This document shows positions 22,611 through 30,440 of a DNA stretch of 48,579 nt, piece by piece. The position numbers and the translations under genes are program-made. The first letter of the stretch is position 1; every line of letters starts with the position of its first letter. Source of the stretch: Lachnospiraceae bacterium (GTDB lineage: Bacteria; Bacillota; Clostridia; Lachnospirales; Lachnospiraceae); the NCBI GenBank assembly GCA_017443065.1, contig JAFSPF010000094.1, positions 1-48,579 on the forward strand. Reading direction: 5' to 3'. The notes under the pieces were generated by a model, which saw nothing but the letters and a program-made list of their open reading frames with translations, was not told where the DNA came from and did no database searches.

Positions 22611-23402
22611 ATGATTGAATTCAAGGACGTTTCCAAGACCTACCCGAACGGCACGAAGGGCCTGAAGCATGTGAATCTGAAGATCGAGCAGGGGGAATTC
22701 CTTGCCATCATTGGTCTGTCCGGTGCGGGAAAAAGCACCCTCGTCCACACGATCAACCGCATGATTGACATTACGGAGGGTACGCTGACGGTGGACGGTG
22801 TGGATGTCATGAGCCTCAAGGGCAGGGAATTGCGCAGGTTCCGCCGCAAGATCGGCATGATCTTCCAGCATTTCAATCTGGTGACGCGCTCCACTGCCAT
22901 CAAAAACGTGCTGTCCGCCAACGTCCCCGACATGCCCTGGTACAAAACCCTTTTCGGCTATTATTCCAAAGAACAGAAGGTCCGGGCACTGGAGGCATTG
23001 GACAAGGTGCATATTTTGGACAAGGCCTACAGCCGCTGTGACGAACTCTCCGGCGGACAGAAGCAGCGCGTGGCGCTGGCCCGTACCCTGGACCAGAATC
23101 CGTCCATCATCCTGGCGGATGAGCCGGTGGCATCGCTCGACCCCATCATCGCCGATGTCGTCATGAGCGACTTCGCGAGGATCAACAAGGAAATGAACAT
23201 CACCATCTTCATCAACATCCATCACGTGGATCTCGCACTCAAATACGCGACGCGTGTGATCGGCATCCGTGCGGGTGAAATCGTTTATGACGGTCCGACA
23301 AAGGATGTCACGCAGGAAGTGTTAAACCTCGTTTACATGGGCAAGGAAGTGCCGGTAGCGGGAGAAAAGATCGAAATCGAAGGCATGGTGATCGAGCAAT
23401 GA
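22611..23402 (+). CDS. phnC: PhnC-type ABC transporter ATPase
   Basis: The ATG at 22611 is chosen because the earlier in-frame ATG at 22569 lies inside a hairpin and would add an atypical 14-residue leader. The 263-residue protein has Walker A GLSGAGKST, the Q-loop region IFQHFNL, the ABC signature LSGGQKQRVALARTLDQNP, Walker B IILADEPVASLD and the switch His in INIHHVDLAL. VTRSTAIKNVLSANVPDMPW is typical of PhnC. It powers import through the two permeases that follow. Its stop overlaps the first permease start as ATGA. Confidence 0.9.
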   Translation: MIEFKDVSKTYPNGTKGLKHVNLKIEQGEFLAIIGLSGAGKSTLVHTINRMIDITEGTLTVDGVDVMSLKGRELRRFRRKIGMIFQHFNLVTRSTAIKNVLSANVPDMPWYKTLFGYYSKEQKVRALEALDKVHILDKAYSRCDELSGGQKQRVALARTLDQNPSIILADEPVASLDPIIADVVMSDFARINKEMNITIFINIHHVDLALKYATRVIGIRAGEIVYDGPTKDVTQEVLNLVYMGKEVPVAGEKIEIEGMVIEQ

Positions 23403-24238
23403 TCAAAAACATTCTGGACCGCATCCTGCTCCGTCCGCAGGTCATCACGCTCGAAAACGGTCATGAGGTGACAAGACCGCGCAGCAAAGCACCGTATCTT
23501 TTGCTGCTTCTGGTGATCGGCGTCTATATCTCCGTGCGGACCACGGGCTTTGACATCGCCATGTTTGTCAGGCGCTTCAACCAGCTGCCGGTGATCCTCG
23601 GACGGATTTTCCAGCCCAATTTCGGTTTCTTTTCCACGGTCTGGCCGAGACTGGTCGAGACGATCAAAATGTCGATTGTCGGCACCGTGCTGGGCTGCAT
23701 CCTGGCGCTGCCGCTCTCGATTGTTTCCTCCAGCAATATCATGCGTCACCGTGTGGTGCTGTGGATCGTGCGGGTGCTGATTTCCATCACGAGATCGCTG
23801 CCGGCGGTGGTATACGCGTATCTGTTTTCCTTTGTCTTCGGCATGACGACCTTTGCGGGATCGCTGGCCATCGCGGTGTTCACCGTCGGTATCGTGGCGA
23901 AGATGATGTACGAAAACATCGAGACGATCGATCTGGGTGCCTTCGAAGCCATGCGGTCCTTTGGCGGGACAACGCTGCAGTCCTTCTGGACCGCCTGTAT
24001 GCCGCAGATTTTACCGCAATACCTGGACAACTGCCTCTACAGCTTTGAGCTCAACATCCGCCAGTCCGCCATCCTCGGCTACTGCGGTGTCGGCGGTTTG
24101 GGCGTGCTGATCCGCGCGCGCATCAGCGTGCGTGCGTATGAGGACGCGGGAATGATCTTCCTGCTGATCTTTGTGGTGGTGTTTGCGATTGACCTGATCA
24201 ACGACCGGATCCGTTCAAAGATCATCAGAGGACATTAA
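23399..24238 (+). CDS. phnE: PhnE-type ABC transporter permease (first)
   Basis: This 279-residue integral membrane protein has about six helices. Its binding-protein-dependent transport motif lies near FGGTTLQSFWTACMPQILPQ (the EAA-loop equivalent that docks on the ATPase). LVETIKMSIVGTVLGCILAL and ILGYCGVGGLGVLIRARISV match PhnE permeases. It overlaps the ATPase gene by 4 bases and is followed after 3 bases by a second permease, so the transporter probably uses a heterodimer. Confidence 0.88.
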   Translation: MIKNILDRILLRPQVITLENGHEVTRPRSKAPYLLLLLVIGVYISVRTTGFDIAMFVRRFNQLPVILGRIFQPNFGFFSTVWPRLVETIKMSIVGTVLGCILALPLSIVSSSNIMRHRVVLWIVRVLISITRSLPAVVYAYLFSFVFGMTTFAGSLAIAVFTVGIVAKMMYENIETIDLGAFEAMRSFGGTTLQSFWTACMPQILPQYLDNCLYSFELNIRQSAILGYCGVGGLGVLIRARISVRAYEDAGMIFLLIFVVVFAIDLINDRIRSKIIRGH

Positions 24239-24241
24239 GTT

Positions 24242-25066
24242 ATGGCAGAGATTCACGCACAGGAAAACATTCTGGAAAAACTCTACAGCGAGCCGAAGAA
24301 CCTCTGGAAGCGGCTGCTGATTCTCGCGGTGCTTCTGGTCATCGTGGGGTGGGGCGCCTACGGCTTTGAGATCGGCCTGGACGAAAACGGCGTCAACATG
24401 GCGAAGTCGATTTTCAACGGCCTGACGCATCCGGAAACGGAGCTGTTTAATCTGGGCCCCAAGGGGATTCCTTATCTGATCCTTGAGACCATTGCGATCG
24501 CCTTTTTATCGACGGTCATCGGCACGATCCTTGCCATCCCGGTGAGCTTTCTTTCTTCGACGAATATCGTGCCGCGTCCGGTGGCGCTGATCTTCCGCGC
24601 GATCGTGCTCTTCATCCGCACGATCCCCTCGCTCGTGTGGGCGCTGATCTGGGTGCGTGTGACATCGACCGGTCCCTTCTGCGGCGTGGTGACGCAGTCC
24701 GTCTGCTCCATCGGCATGATCTCCAAGATGAACGTGACGGCGATCGAAAACCTGGATACGGGCGTGTTGGAGGCGCTGGATGCCTGCGGCGCCAATACCT
24801 TCGAAAAGATCCGCGTGGGCGTGCTGCCGCAGCTTTCGGCCTCCTTTGTATCGACGGCGATCTACCGCTTTGATATCAACTTAAAGGACGCGACGCTGCT
24901 CGGTATTGTGGGCGCCGGCGGTATCGGTTCTCCTTTGAATGACGCCATCGGCAACATGCGCTGGAACCGTGTGGGTGCCTTCCTGATCGTGCTGATCGTG
25001 ATGGTGGTCATCATCGAATTTGTCTCCACCAGAATCCGCGCGAGGCTGGCGCAGGGGAGGAGATAA
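24242..25066 (+). CDS. phnE: PhnE-type ABC transporter permease (second)
   Basis: The 274-residue protein is a second PhnE-like permease. It keeps ETIAIAFLSTVIGTILAIPV, FIRTIPSLVWALIWVRV, an EAA-type loop (LDACGANTFEKIRVGVLPQL) and TLLGIVGAGGIGSPLNDAIG. It differs clearly from the first permease, so the pair is an old duplication acting as a heterodimer. It closes the four-gene operon and is followed by a terminator. Confidence 0.88.
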   Translation: MAEIHAQENILEKLYSEPKNLWKRLLILAVLLVIVGWGAYGFEIGLDENGVNMAKSIFNGLTHPETELFNLGPKGIPYLILETIAIAFLSTVIGTILAIPVSFLSSTNIVPRPVALIFRAIVLFIRTIPSLVWALIWVRVTSTGPFCGVVTQSVCSIGMISKMNVTAIENLDTGVLEALDACGANTFEKIRVGVLPQLSASFVSTAIYRFDINLKDATLLGIVGAGGIGSPLNDAIGNMRWNRVGAFLIVLIVMVVIIEFVSTRIRARLAQGRR

Positions 25067-25097
25067 GAGAGTCACACGGAAGTCTCATGACGGAAGG

Positions 25098-25122
25098 AAG
25101 GGCATTTTCGGATGCCCTTTTT
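25098..25122 (+). terminator. Terminator of the PhnD-type transporter operon
   Basis: AAGGGCAT (25098-25105) pairs with ATGCCCTT (25112-25119) around TTTCGG, with a run of five T at the end of the stem. It lies 32 bases after the second permease stop. Confidence 0.9.
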
Positions 25123-25162
25123 GTATTGCACAAAATTTTTTTGCAAAAAATCAAAAAACCCC

Positions 25163-25191
25163 TTGACAGCTCCAAAATGATGTGGTAAATT
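25163..25191 (+). promoter_or_regulatory. Promoter of nrdD
   Basis: A perfect TTGACA (25163-25168) and TAAATT (25186-25191) are spaced 17 bases apart. The predicted transcript would start near 25198 and carry a leader of about 150 bases before nrdD. Confidence 0.7.
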
Positions 25192-25216
25192 GGGTTCAGA
25201 CCACAAGATGTTGTGT
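25174..25216 (+). promoter_or_regulatory. Pair of NrdR-like boxes over the nrdD promoter
   Basis: AAAATGATGTG (ending 25184) sits between the -35 and -10. The similar AAGATGTTGTG (ending 25215), part of the near-palindrome CACAAGATGTTGTG, sits just after the expected transcription start. The two are offset by 31 bases, three helical turns, as reported for paired NrdR sites. NrdR is the usual repressor of ribonucleotide reductase genes. The match to the NrdR consensus is partial, especially for the first box. Confidence 0.45.
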
Positions 25217-25225
25217 TGACACCAG

Positions 25226-25282
25226 GGGTAAAAGCCAAGTGACGAACATGCGCGCATGGGGAGGCACTTGGCTTTATGACCC
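25226..25282 (+). ncRNA. Structured leader RNA of nrdD (candidate cis-regulatory element)
   Basis: AAAGCCAAGTG (25231-25241) pairs perfectly with CACTTGGCTTT (25265-25275). The stem can be extended by GGGT (25226-25229) and ACCC (25279-25282) across a small internal loop. Inside the loop, CATGCGCGCATG (25247-25258) is a perfect palindrome that can form its own hairpin or pair two transcripts. No T-run follows, so it is not a simple terminator. A second TATAAT at 25315-25320 lies downstream and could drive a leaderless version. It resembles no riboswitch class I can name. Confidence 0.5.
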
Positions 25283-25348
25283 GCAAAAGGTCTTCCACGG
25301 CATCGGAAATATGATATAATCTGTATTCCACAGGAGGAGGAGGAAAGT

Positions 25349-27520
25349 ATGAACATCATCAAACGAAGCGGGGAAGAAGTCACCTTTGACGGATCGAAGA
25401 TCGTGGCGGCCGTCGAAAAGGCCAATCATGAGGTGACGGATGACAAGAGACTGTCCGATGCGGAGATCGACGGGATCGAAGCGGGCGTCGAAAAGCAGTG
25501 CGAGGATTTGAACCGCGCGGCGAGCGTTGAGGAAATCCAGGACATGGTCGAAAACGGCATCATGGATTCCGGCAAGTTCGAGGTCGCGAGAAAATACATC
25601 ACCTACCGCTACAAGAGGGCACTGGTCCGCAAGGCCAACACGACGGACGAGAAGATCATGACCCTCATCGAGCTGAACAACGAAGAGGTCAAGCAGGAAA
25701 ACTCGAACAAGAACCCGACGGTCAACAGCGTGCAGCGCGATTACATGGCCGGAGAGGTCTCCAAGGACCTGACGAAGCGCTTCCTCCTGCCGGAGGACGT
25801 CGTGCGCGCCCACGAAGAAGGCATCATTCACTTCCATGACGCGGATTATTTCGCACAGCACATGCACAACTGCGATCTCGTCAACTTAGAGGACATGCTG
25901 CAGAACGGCACCGTGATCTCCGAGACGATGATCGAAAAGCCCAAGAGCTTTTCCACGGCCTGCAACATCGCGACGCAGGCGATCGCGCAGATCGCATCGA
26001 ATCAGTACGGCGGCCAGTCCATCACGCTCTCGCATCTGGTTCCCTTCGTGGACACCTCCCGGCAGAAGTTCCGCCAGATCGTCCGCGAGGAGTTTGAAGC
26101 GGCCGGCATGAAGGCGGATGAGGAACAGATCAACAAGGTGGCGGAGCTGCGCGTGAAAGAGGAAGTGCGCCGCGGCTGCCAGGTAATCCAGTATCAGGTG
26201 ATCACCCTCATGACGACAAACGGCCAGGCGCCCTTCATCACGGTCTTCATGTATCTGGATGAGGTGCCGGAGGGACAGACCAGGGATGACCTTGCGATGG
26301 TGATCGAGGAGATGCTGCACCAGCGCATCCAGGGCGTCAAAAACGAAAAGGGCGTCTACATCACACCGGCCTTCCCGAAGCTGATCTATGTGCTGGATGA
26401 GGATAATGTCACGAAGGACAGCAAGTATTATTACCTGACGGAGCTGGCGGCGAAGTGCACGGCGAAGCGCATGGTGCCGGATTACATCTCCGCCAAGAAG
26501 ATGAAGGAATACAAGCAGGGCGACATTTATCCCGCCATGGGCTGCCGTTCCTTCCTGACCCCGGATACCGAGGGCATGGGCGAAGGCGGCAAGCACAAAT
26601 ACTACGGCCGTTTCAACCAGGGCGTCGTCACGCTGAACCTGGTGGATGTGGCCTGCACCTCCGGCGGTGACGAGAAGAAGTTCTGGGAGCTGATGGAGGA
26701 GCGCACGGAGCTCTGCCACAGGGCACTGATGTGCAGGCATGAGCGTCTGAAGGGCACGCCTTCGGATGTCGCGCCCATCCTCTGGCAGTACGGCGCGCTG
26801 GCCCGCCTCGAAAAGGGCGAGGTGATCGACAAGCTGTTGTATAACAATTACTCGACGATTTCCCTGGGCTATGCGGGCTTAAGCGAATGCACGCATTACA
26901 TGAAGGGCGCCAGCCACACGGATCCCGAGGGCAAGGGCTTTGCGATCAAGGTCATGCAGTTCATGAACGACAAGTGCGCAAAGTGGAGAGCGGAGTCCAA
27001 CATCTCCTTCTCGCTCTACGGCACGCCCTTAGAGTCCACCACCTATAAATTCGCGCAGTGCCTGCAGCGCAGATTCGGCGTGATCAAGGGCGTGACGGAC
27101 AAGGGCTACATCACGAACAGCTATCACGTGCATGTCACGGAAGAGATCGATGCCTTCACGAAGCTCAAGTTTGAATCCGAGTTCCAGGCGCTTTCTCCCG
27201 GCGGTGCGATCTCCTACGTGGAGGTGCCGAACATGCAGAATAATATTGACGCGGTGCTGGCGCTGATGACGTACATTTATGACAACATCATGTACGCGGA
27301 GCTCAACACCAAGTCGGATTACTGCCAGTGCTGCGGCTTTGACGGCGAGATCGCGATCAACGAGGACGAGCAGGGCAAGCTCGTCTGGGAATGCCCGCAG
27401 TGCGGCAACCGTGACCAGTCCAAGATGAACGTCGCAAGGCGTACCTGCGGCTACATCGGCACCCAGTACTGGAACCAGGGACGCACACAGGAGATCAGGG
27501 ACAGGGTACTGCACGTGTAA
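25349..27520 (+). CDS. nrdD: Anaerobic (class III) ribonucleoside-triphosphate reductase
   Basis: The 723-residue glycyl-radical enzyme reduces ribonucleoside triphosphates to deoxynucleotides for DNA synthesis without oxygen. The N-terminal ATP-cone (IIKRSGEEVTFDGSKIVAAV) gives allosteric control. The core has HFHDADYFAQHMHNCDLVNL and the conserved FSTACNIATQAIAQIASNQYGGQ. Near the C-terminus two cysteine pairs (CQCC ... CPQC) bind zinc, and RTCGYIG carries the radical glycine. A repeated GGAGGAGGAGG ribosome site precedes the ATG. Its stop overlaps the nrdG start by one base, so enzyme and activase are translated together. The enzyme implies strict or facultative anaerobic growth. Confidence 0.96.
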   Translation: MNIIKRSGEEVTFDGSKIVAAVEKANHEVTDDKRLSDAEIDGIEAGVEKQCEDLNRAASVEEIQDMVENGIMDSGKFEVARKYITYRYKRALVRKANTTDEKIMTLIELNNEEVKQENSNKNPTVNSVQRDYMAGEVSKDLTKRFLLPEDVVRAHEEGIIHFHDADYFAQHMHNCDLVNLEDMLQNGTVISETMIEKPKSFSTACNIATQAIAQIASNQYGGQSITLSHLVPFVDTSRQKFRQIVREEFEAAGMKADEEQINKVAELRVKEEVRRGCQVIQYQVITLMTTNGQAPFITVFMYLDEVPEGQTRDDLAMVIEEMLHQRIQGVKNEKGVYITPAFPKLIYVLDEDNVTKDSKYYYLTELAAKCTAKRMVPDYISAKKMKEYKQGDIYPAMGCRSFLTPDTEGMGEGGKHKYYGRFNQGVVTLNLVDVACTSGGDEKKFWELMEERTELCHRALMCRHERLKGTPSDVAPILWQYGALARLEKGEVIDKLLYNNYSTISLGYAGLSECTHYMKGASHTDPEGKGFAIKVMQFMNDKCAKWRAESNISFSLYGTPLESTTYKFAQCLQRRFGVIKGVTDKGYITNSYHVHVTEEIDAFTKLKFESEFQALSPGGAISYVEVPNMQNNIDAVLALMTYIYDNIMYAELNTKSDYCQCCGFDGEIAINEDEQGKLVWECPQCGNRDQSKMNVARRTCGYIGTQYWNQGRTQEIRDRVLHV

Positions 27521-28089
27521 TGAACTATGGTGAAATAAAGAAAGTTGATATTGCGAACGGCCCGGGCGTGAGGGTTTCCCTCTTCGTCTCGGGCTGTACG
27601 CATCACTGCCCGGGCTGCTTCAACGCGGACACCTGGGACTTTGGCTTCGGGAAGGAATATACTGCCGGAACGCAGGAGGAGATCCTCGAAGCGCTGTCCC
27701 CTCCGCATATTGCGGGGCTTACCGTGCTCGGCGGAGAGCCCTTTGAGCCGGACAACCAGCGCGAACTTCTGCCGCTGATCCGCGAGGTGCGCAGCCGCTT
27801 CCCGGAAAAATCCGTCTGGATGTATTCCGGATATCTCTTTGACCGCGAAATCTTAAGCACACTGCCTGCGGGAGAGGTCCTGCCGGAGCCCCCGGTCTGG
27901 GTTCCCTACCGCAGCGCGCACTGCGAGGTGACGGACGAGCTGCTCTCTCTCATCGATGTGCTCGTCGACGGCAAATTCATTGCCGCCGAAAAGGATCTTT
28001 CCCTTCGCTTCCGCGGTTCCCGCAACCAGCGTCTGATCGACGTGCAGGCCTCACTTTCCGCCGGTACGGTCACGCTCTGGCAGGGGTGA
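27520..28089 (+). CDS. nrdG: Anaerobic ribonucleotide reductase activating enzyme (radical SAM)
   Basis: This 189-residue radical SAM protein makes the glycyl radical on NrdD. It has the CTHHCPGCFNADTW cluster motif (CX3CX2C) that holds the 4Fe-4S centre, and LTVLGGEPFEPDNQRELLPL, the SAM-binding GGEP region. The start ATG overlaps the nrdD stop as TAATG. The C-terminal part (DVLVDGKFIAAEKDLSLRFR, then GSRNQRLIDV) is typical of the family. It needs no separate promoter. Confidence 0.95.
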   Translation: MNYGEIKKVDIANGPGVRVSLFVSGCTHHCPGCFNADTWDFGFGKEYTAGTQEEILEALSPPHIAGLTVLGGEPFEPDNQRELLPLIREVRSRFPEKSVWMYSGYLFDREILSTLPAGEVLPEPPVWVPYRSAHCEVTDELLSLIDVLVDGKFIAAEKDLSLRFRGSRNQRLIDVQASLSAGTVTLWQG

Positions 28090-28115
28090 GGGGATGGCGG
28101 GACAGGAGTGGAGTG

Positions 28116-28124
28116 TGGTATACT
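28116..28124 (+). promoter_or_regulatory. Extended -10 promoter of the Uma2-family gene
   Basis: TGGTATACT is an extended -10 element 46 bases before the start codon. The 11-mer TGTGGTATACT occurs again at 32148-32158 before the thioesterase gene, so it seems to be a favoured local promoter form. Confidence 0.5.
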
Positions 28125-28170
28125 GAACAAATGAGAATGCGGAGAAGGTTTTACGCAGGCGGAGGTGATA

Positions 28171-28734
28171 ATGCCCTTACCGAAAACGAATTCTGAAATA
28201 ACAAGCGCATGGGAGGAGTATCTCGCGCTCCCGGAAACCATCATGGCGGAGTTCATCGACGGTGAGATCTATATGATGGCGTCACCGAACAGGAGACATC
28301 AGAAACTGGCTGGTGAATTGTTTTATGCAATCCAGTCCCGCATAAAGGAGAAGGGCGGATCCTGCGAGGTCTATCCCGCCCCCTTCGGCGTGAAGCTTTT
28401 TGAGGACAAAAATGATACCGTGGAGCCGGATATCAGCGTGATCTGCGATAAAAGCAAGTTGACGGATGCCGGTTGTGCCGGCGCGCCGGACTGGGTGATC
28501 GAGATCGTGAGCCCTTCCGACGCGAAACACGATTATGTGGACAAGTTAAAGCTTTATCTGGATGCGGGTGTTCCGGAGTACTGGATTGTGGATCCGACGG
28601 AAGAGATCGTCACCGCGTATCATCTGCAGGAGGAGCAGTTCCGCTTCGACCGTTACACCTTTGCGGACCAAATCCCCGCAGCGATGGATAAAAGCTTTTT
28701 CATCGACTTTCCGGAAATCAAAAAGACACTGTAA
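28171..28734 (+). CDS. Uma2-family (DUF820) PD-(D/E)XK nuclease-like protein
   Basis: The ATG at 28171 lies 5 bases after GGAGG. The 187-residue protein has the Uma2 pattern: AEFIDGEIYMMASPNRRHQK near the start, VEPDISVICDKSKL with the acidic residue, and PDWVIEIVSPSDAKHDYVDK. The last of these supplies the E-x-V/K part of a PD-(D/E)XK nuclease fold, followed by KLKLYLDAGVPEYWIVDPTE. The family is widespread and often amplified, and its physiological role is not settled. It stands alone after nrdG. Confidence 0.85.
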   Translation: MPLPKTNSEITSAWEEYLALPETIMAEFIDGEIYMMASPNRRHQKLAGELFYAIQSRIKEKGGSCEVYPAPFGVKLFEDKNDTVEPDISVICDKSKLTDAGCAGAPDWVIEIVSPSDAKHDYVDKLKLYLDAGVPEYWIVDPTEEIVTAYHLQEEQFRFDRYTFADQIPAAMDKSFFIDFPEIKKTL

Positions 28735-28735
28735 G

Positions 28736-28804
28736 CATAACGAAAAGAATACTACCGTTCTTCGGGAAATGATCATTTCCTGATTCCTCATAACGAAAAA
28801 AATA
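28736..28804. repeat. Two 16-bp direct repeats flanking a 16-bp palindrome
   Basis: CATAACGAAAAGAATA (28736-28751) recurs as CATAACGAAAAAAATA (28789-28804), with one difference in 16. Between them lies the perfect palindrome GGAAATGATCATTTCC (28765-28780). The block is upstream of the lipoprotein gene at 28902, which has a possible CATAAT -10 at 28850-28855. It looks like a regulatory region. Confidence 0.5.
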
Positions 28805-28901
28805 ACGATTTTTCAAAAAACATAAAACCTTTTCTGCCTTCTGATTGTCATAATAGTGTAACCCGCACATTCGAGGTTTTTTTGGCAATGAAGGAGGAGT
28901 C

Positions 28902-30035
28902 ATGAAGACAGGATCACAACACAAATCATTTTTTACAGCGTTACTGACGGGGGCACTTTGCCTGATCACGGCCTGTGGCGGAGGCAGCGGTAATTCCGCA
29001 ACGAATGCGGGCAGTACCGGCAAGGCTGCGGTAGCGGTATCTTCTGCGCCGGCTGCCGCTTCAACAAACGAGGCAGCGGACACAGCGGCGGCAGAGGACT
29101 CCGCGGCGGCTGCGGAGGAGAGGGCGGCCATGGAGCAGGAGGCTGCCAAAGCCAAGGAGGAAGAGGAGAGCGGTGCGCAGGGAGCGGCAGGAGGTGTTGC
29201 AGAAACACCGGATGATGCCTTTGCGGGGATCCGTGTGCAGGATAATGTGCTGTTCGACGAAGAGGGAATCAAAATCACCTTTGAAGGCTGCAGAGTGGAA
29301 AATGGCAATGTAAACTTTATATTCCAGCAGGAAAACAACCATCCGGACAACAAGAAAATGCAGTTCGGTCCGGTTTCGATCAATATCAACAGGCTGCATG
29401 TCGAGTCTTCCGGGAAGGGGCGTATCAGCCTCCGCTCGAGTCAGTCATCGGATGTCTATGAACTGGAAAGCGGAGAAAAAGTGAAGACGGAATCCTGGCC
29501 CGGATATGAGACAAGAAACTATCCCCGCCTGCTGGCACTACTCGGAACGGAGGTAAAAGATTTTCCGATCGAATGCATTTCCTTTGACTTCTTTGTGCAG
29601 ATCGGCAGCGACGGGAAAAGGGATTACCGTAGCGTTACATTGCAGACAGAAGCCTACAACGGTGATTCCTATATGCAGTTGTATGGTGAACACTGCGGGA
29701 CAACCCACATCAGCGGAATCGATGTATATGGAAGATATGACGAAACAGGCTACACGGTGGTGTTCCTTCCGACAGGAGAACGCGTCGAAAGCGAAAGTAT
29801 CGGCGCTTATAAACTGGCCGTCAACGGAAAAGAACTGGAGAAGAAAGAAACGACAGATATGACCATCCCGAGTGGTATGGGGACCGTGTATCCTTCCGGC
29901 GGAATCGTGCTACACACCTCGCAGACAGAGGATGAAATCAGAAAGAGCCTGGAGATCGGCAATGACGAGCCGCTGGAGTTTCAACTGCTTAACTACAATT
30001 TGCCGGGCGGTTTGATGACGCTTTTCACAAAGTAA
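28902..30035 (+). CDS. Lipoprotein with low-complexity linker and unknown outer domain
   Basis: This 377-residue protein has a lipobox (GALCLITAC, Cys25). An Ala/Ser/Glu-rich linker follows to about residue 105, including a charged helical piece (ERAAMEQEAAKAKEEEESG). A folded domain of about 270 residues ends the protein. Patterns such as GIKITFEGCRVENGNVNFIF and PIECISFDFFVQIGSDGKRD suggest beta strands like those in clostridial lipoproteins of unknown role. A strong GAAGGAGGAG ribosome site precedes the ATG. The HicB-like and sigma-fusion genes follow closely on the same strand, so it may be part of the same regulated unit. Confidence 0.6.
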   Translation: MKTGSQHKSFFTALLTGALCLITACGGGSGNSATNAGSTGKAAVAVSSAPAAASTNEAADTAAAEDSAAAAEERAAMEQEAAKAKEEEESGAQGAAGGVAETPDDAFAGIRVQDNVLFDEEGIKITFEGCRVENGNVNFIFQQENNHPDNKKMQFGPVSININRLHVESSGKGRISLRSSQSSDVYELESGEKVKTESWPGYETRNYPRLLALLGTEVKDFPIECISFDFFVQIGSDGKRDYRSVTLQTEAYNGDSYMQLYGEHCGTTHISGIDVYGRYDETGYTVVFLPTGERVESESIGAYKLAVNGKELEKKETTDMTIPSGMGTVYPSGGIVLHTSQTEDEIRKSLEIGNDEPLEFQLLNYNLPGGLMTLFTK

Positions 30036-30060
30036 AAACCCGGCGGAAGGGAGGCGGGCG

Positions 30061-30372
30061 ATGAAGGACAAAGAGATACAGTTCTTCCGCTATCTGGCAC
30101 TGCTGGACCGGGAGGACGGGACAACAAAAGTCATCAGAGAGGATGAAGGGGACGCCATGAAACCGACGGGCTATGAAGTGATCATCTGGTGGAGCGTGGA
30201 AGACAGGTGTTATATCGCAGAGGTACCGGAGCTTTCGGGCTGCCGTGCGGACGGAGGATCCCTGCCGGAGGTGGCCGTGGCAGTGGAAAAAAGCATTGAA
30301 CTCCGGATTTCCGAGATGAAGGCGCAGGGATTGAGCATCCCTGCGCCGCGCGGACGGCTCTTATATGCCTGA
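30061..30372 (+). CDS. Solitary HicB-like protein
   Basis: The 103-residue protein contains a HicB-type domain from about residue 38 (GYEVIIWWSVEDRCYIAEVP, ELSGCRADGGSLPEVAVAVE). This is the partial RNase-H-like fold of HicB antitoxins. The usual HicA toxin (a double-stranded-RNA-binding protein of about 60 residues) is not encoded next to it on either strand, and there is no C-terminal DNA-binding domain. The N-terminal 37 residues are extra. It lies 25 bases after the lipoprotein gene and 68 before the sigma-fusion gene. A regulatory rather than toxin-antitoxin role is possible. Confidence 0.7.
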   Translation: MKDKEIQFFRYLALLDREDGTTKVIREDEGDAMKPTGYEVIIWWSVEDRCYIAEVPELSGCRADGGSLPEVAVAVEKSIELRISEMKAQGLSIPAPRGRLLYA

Positions 30373-30440
30373 AACTGTGCTTGAAAAGGGAACAGAGAAA
30401 CGATAGGATAGAAGATATTTTTCGGGGAGGAATGACAGAT

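Noticed and set aside
22569-22611. Longer start for the PhnC-type ATPase at ATG 22569
   Set aside because: The codon lies within a strong hairpin, has no ribosome site and adds a leader not seen in this ATPase family.
25292-25320. Second nrdD promoter with TATAAT at 25315-25320
   Set aside because: The -10 is perfect but the -35 (CTTCCA) is poor. It is kept only as a possibility in the leader entry.
30061-30440. Complete HicAB toxin-antitoxin pair
   Set aside because: Only the HicB-like part is present. No HicA-sized frame with a double-stranded-RNA-binding pattern was found next to it.
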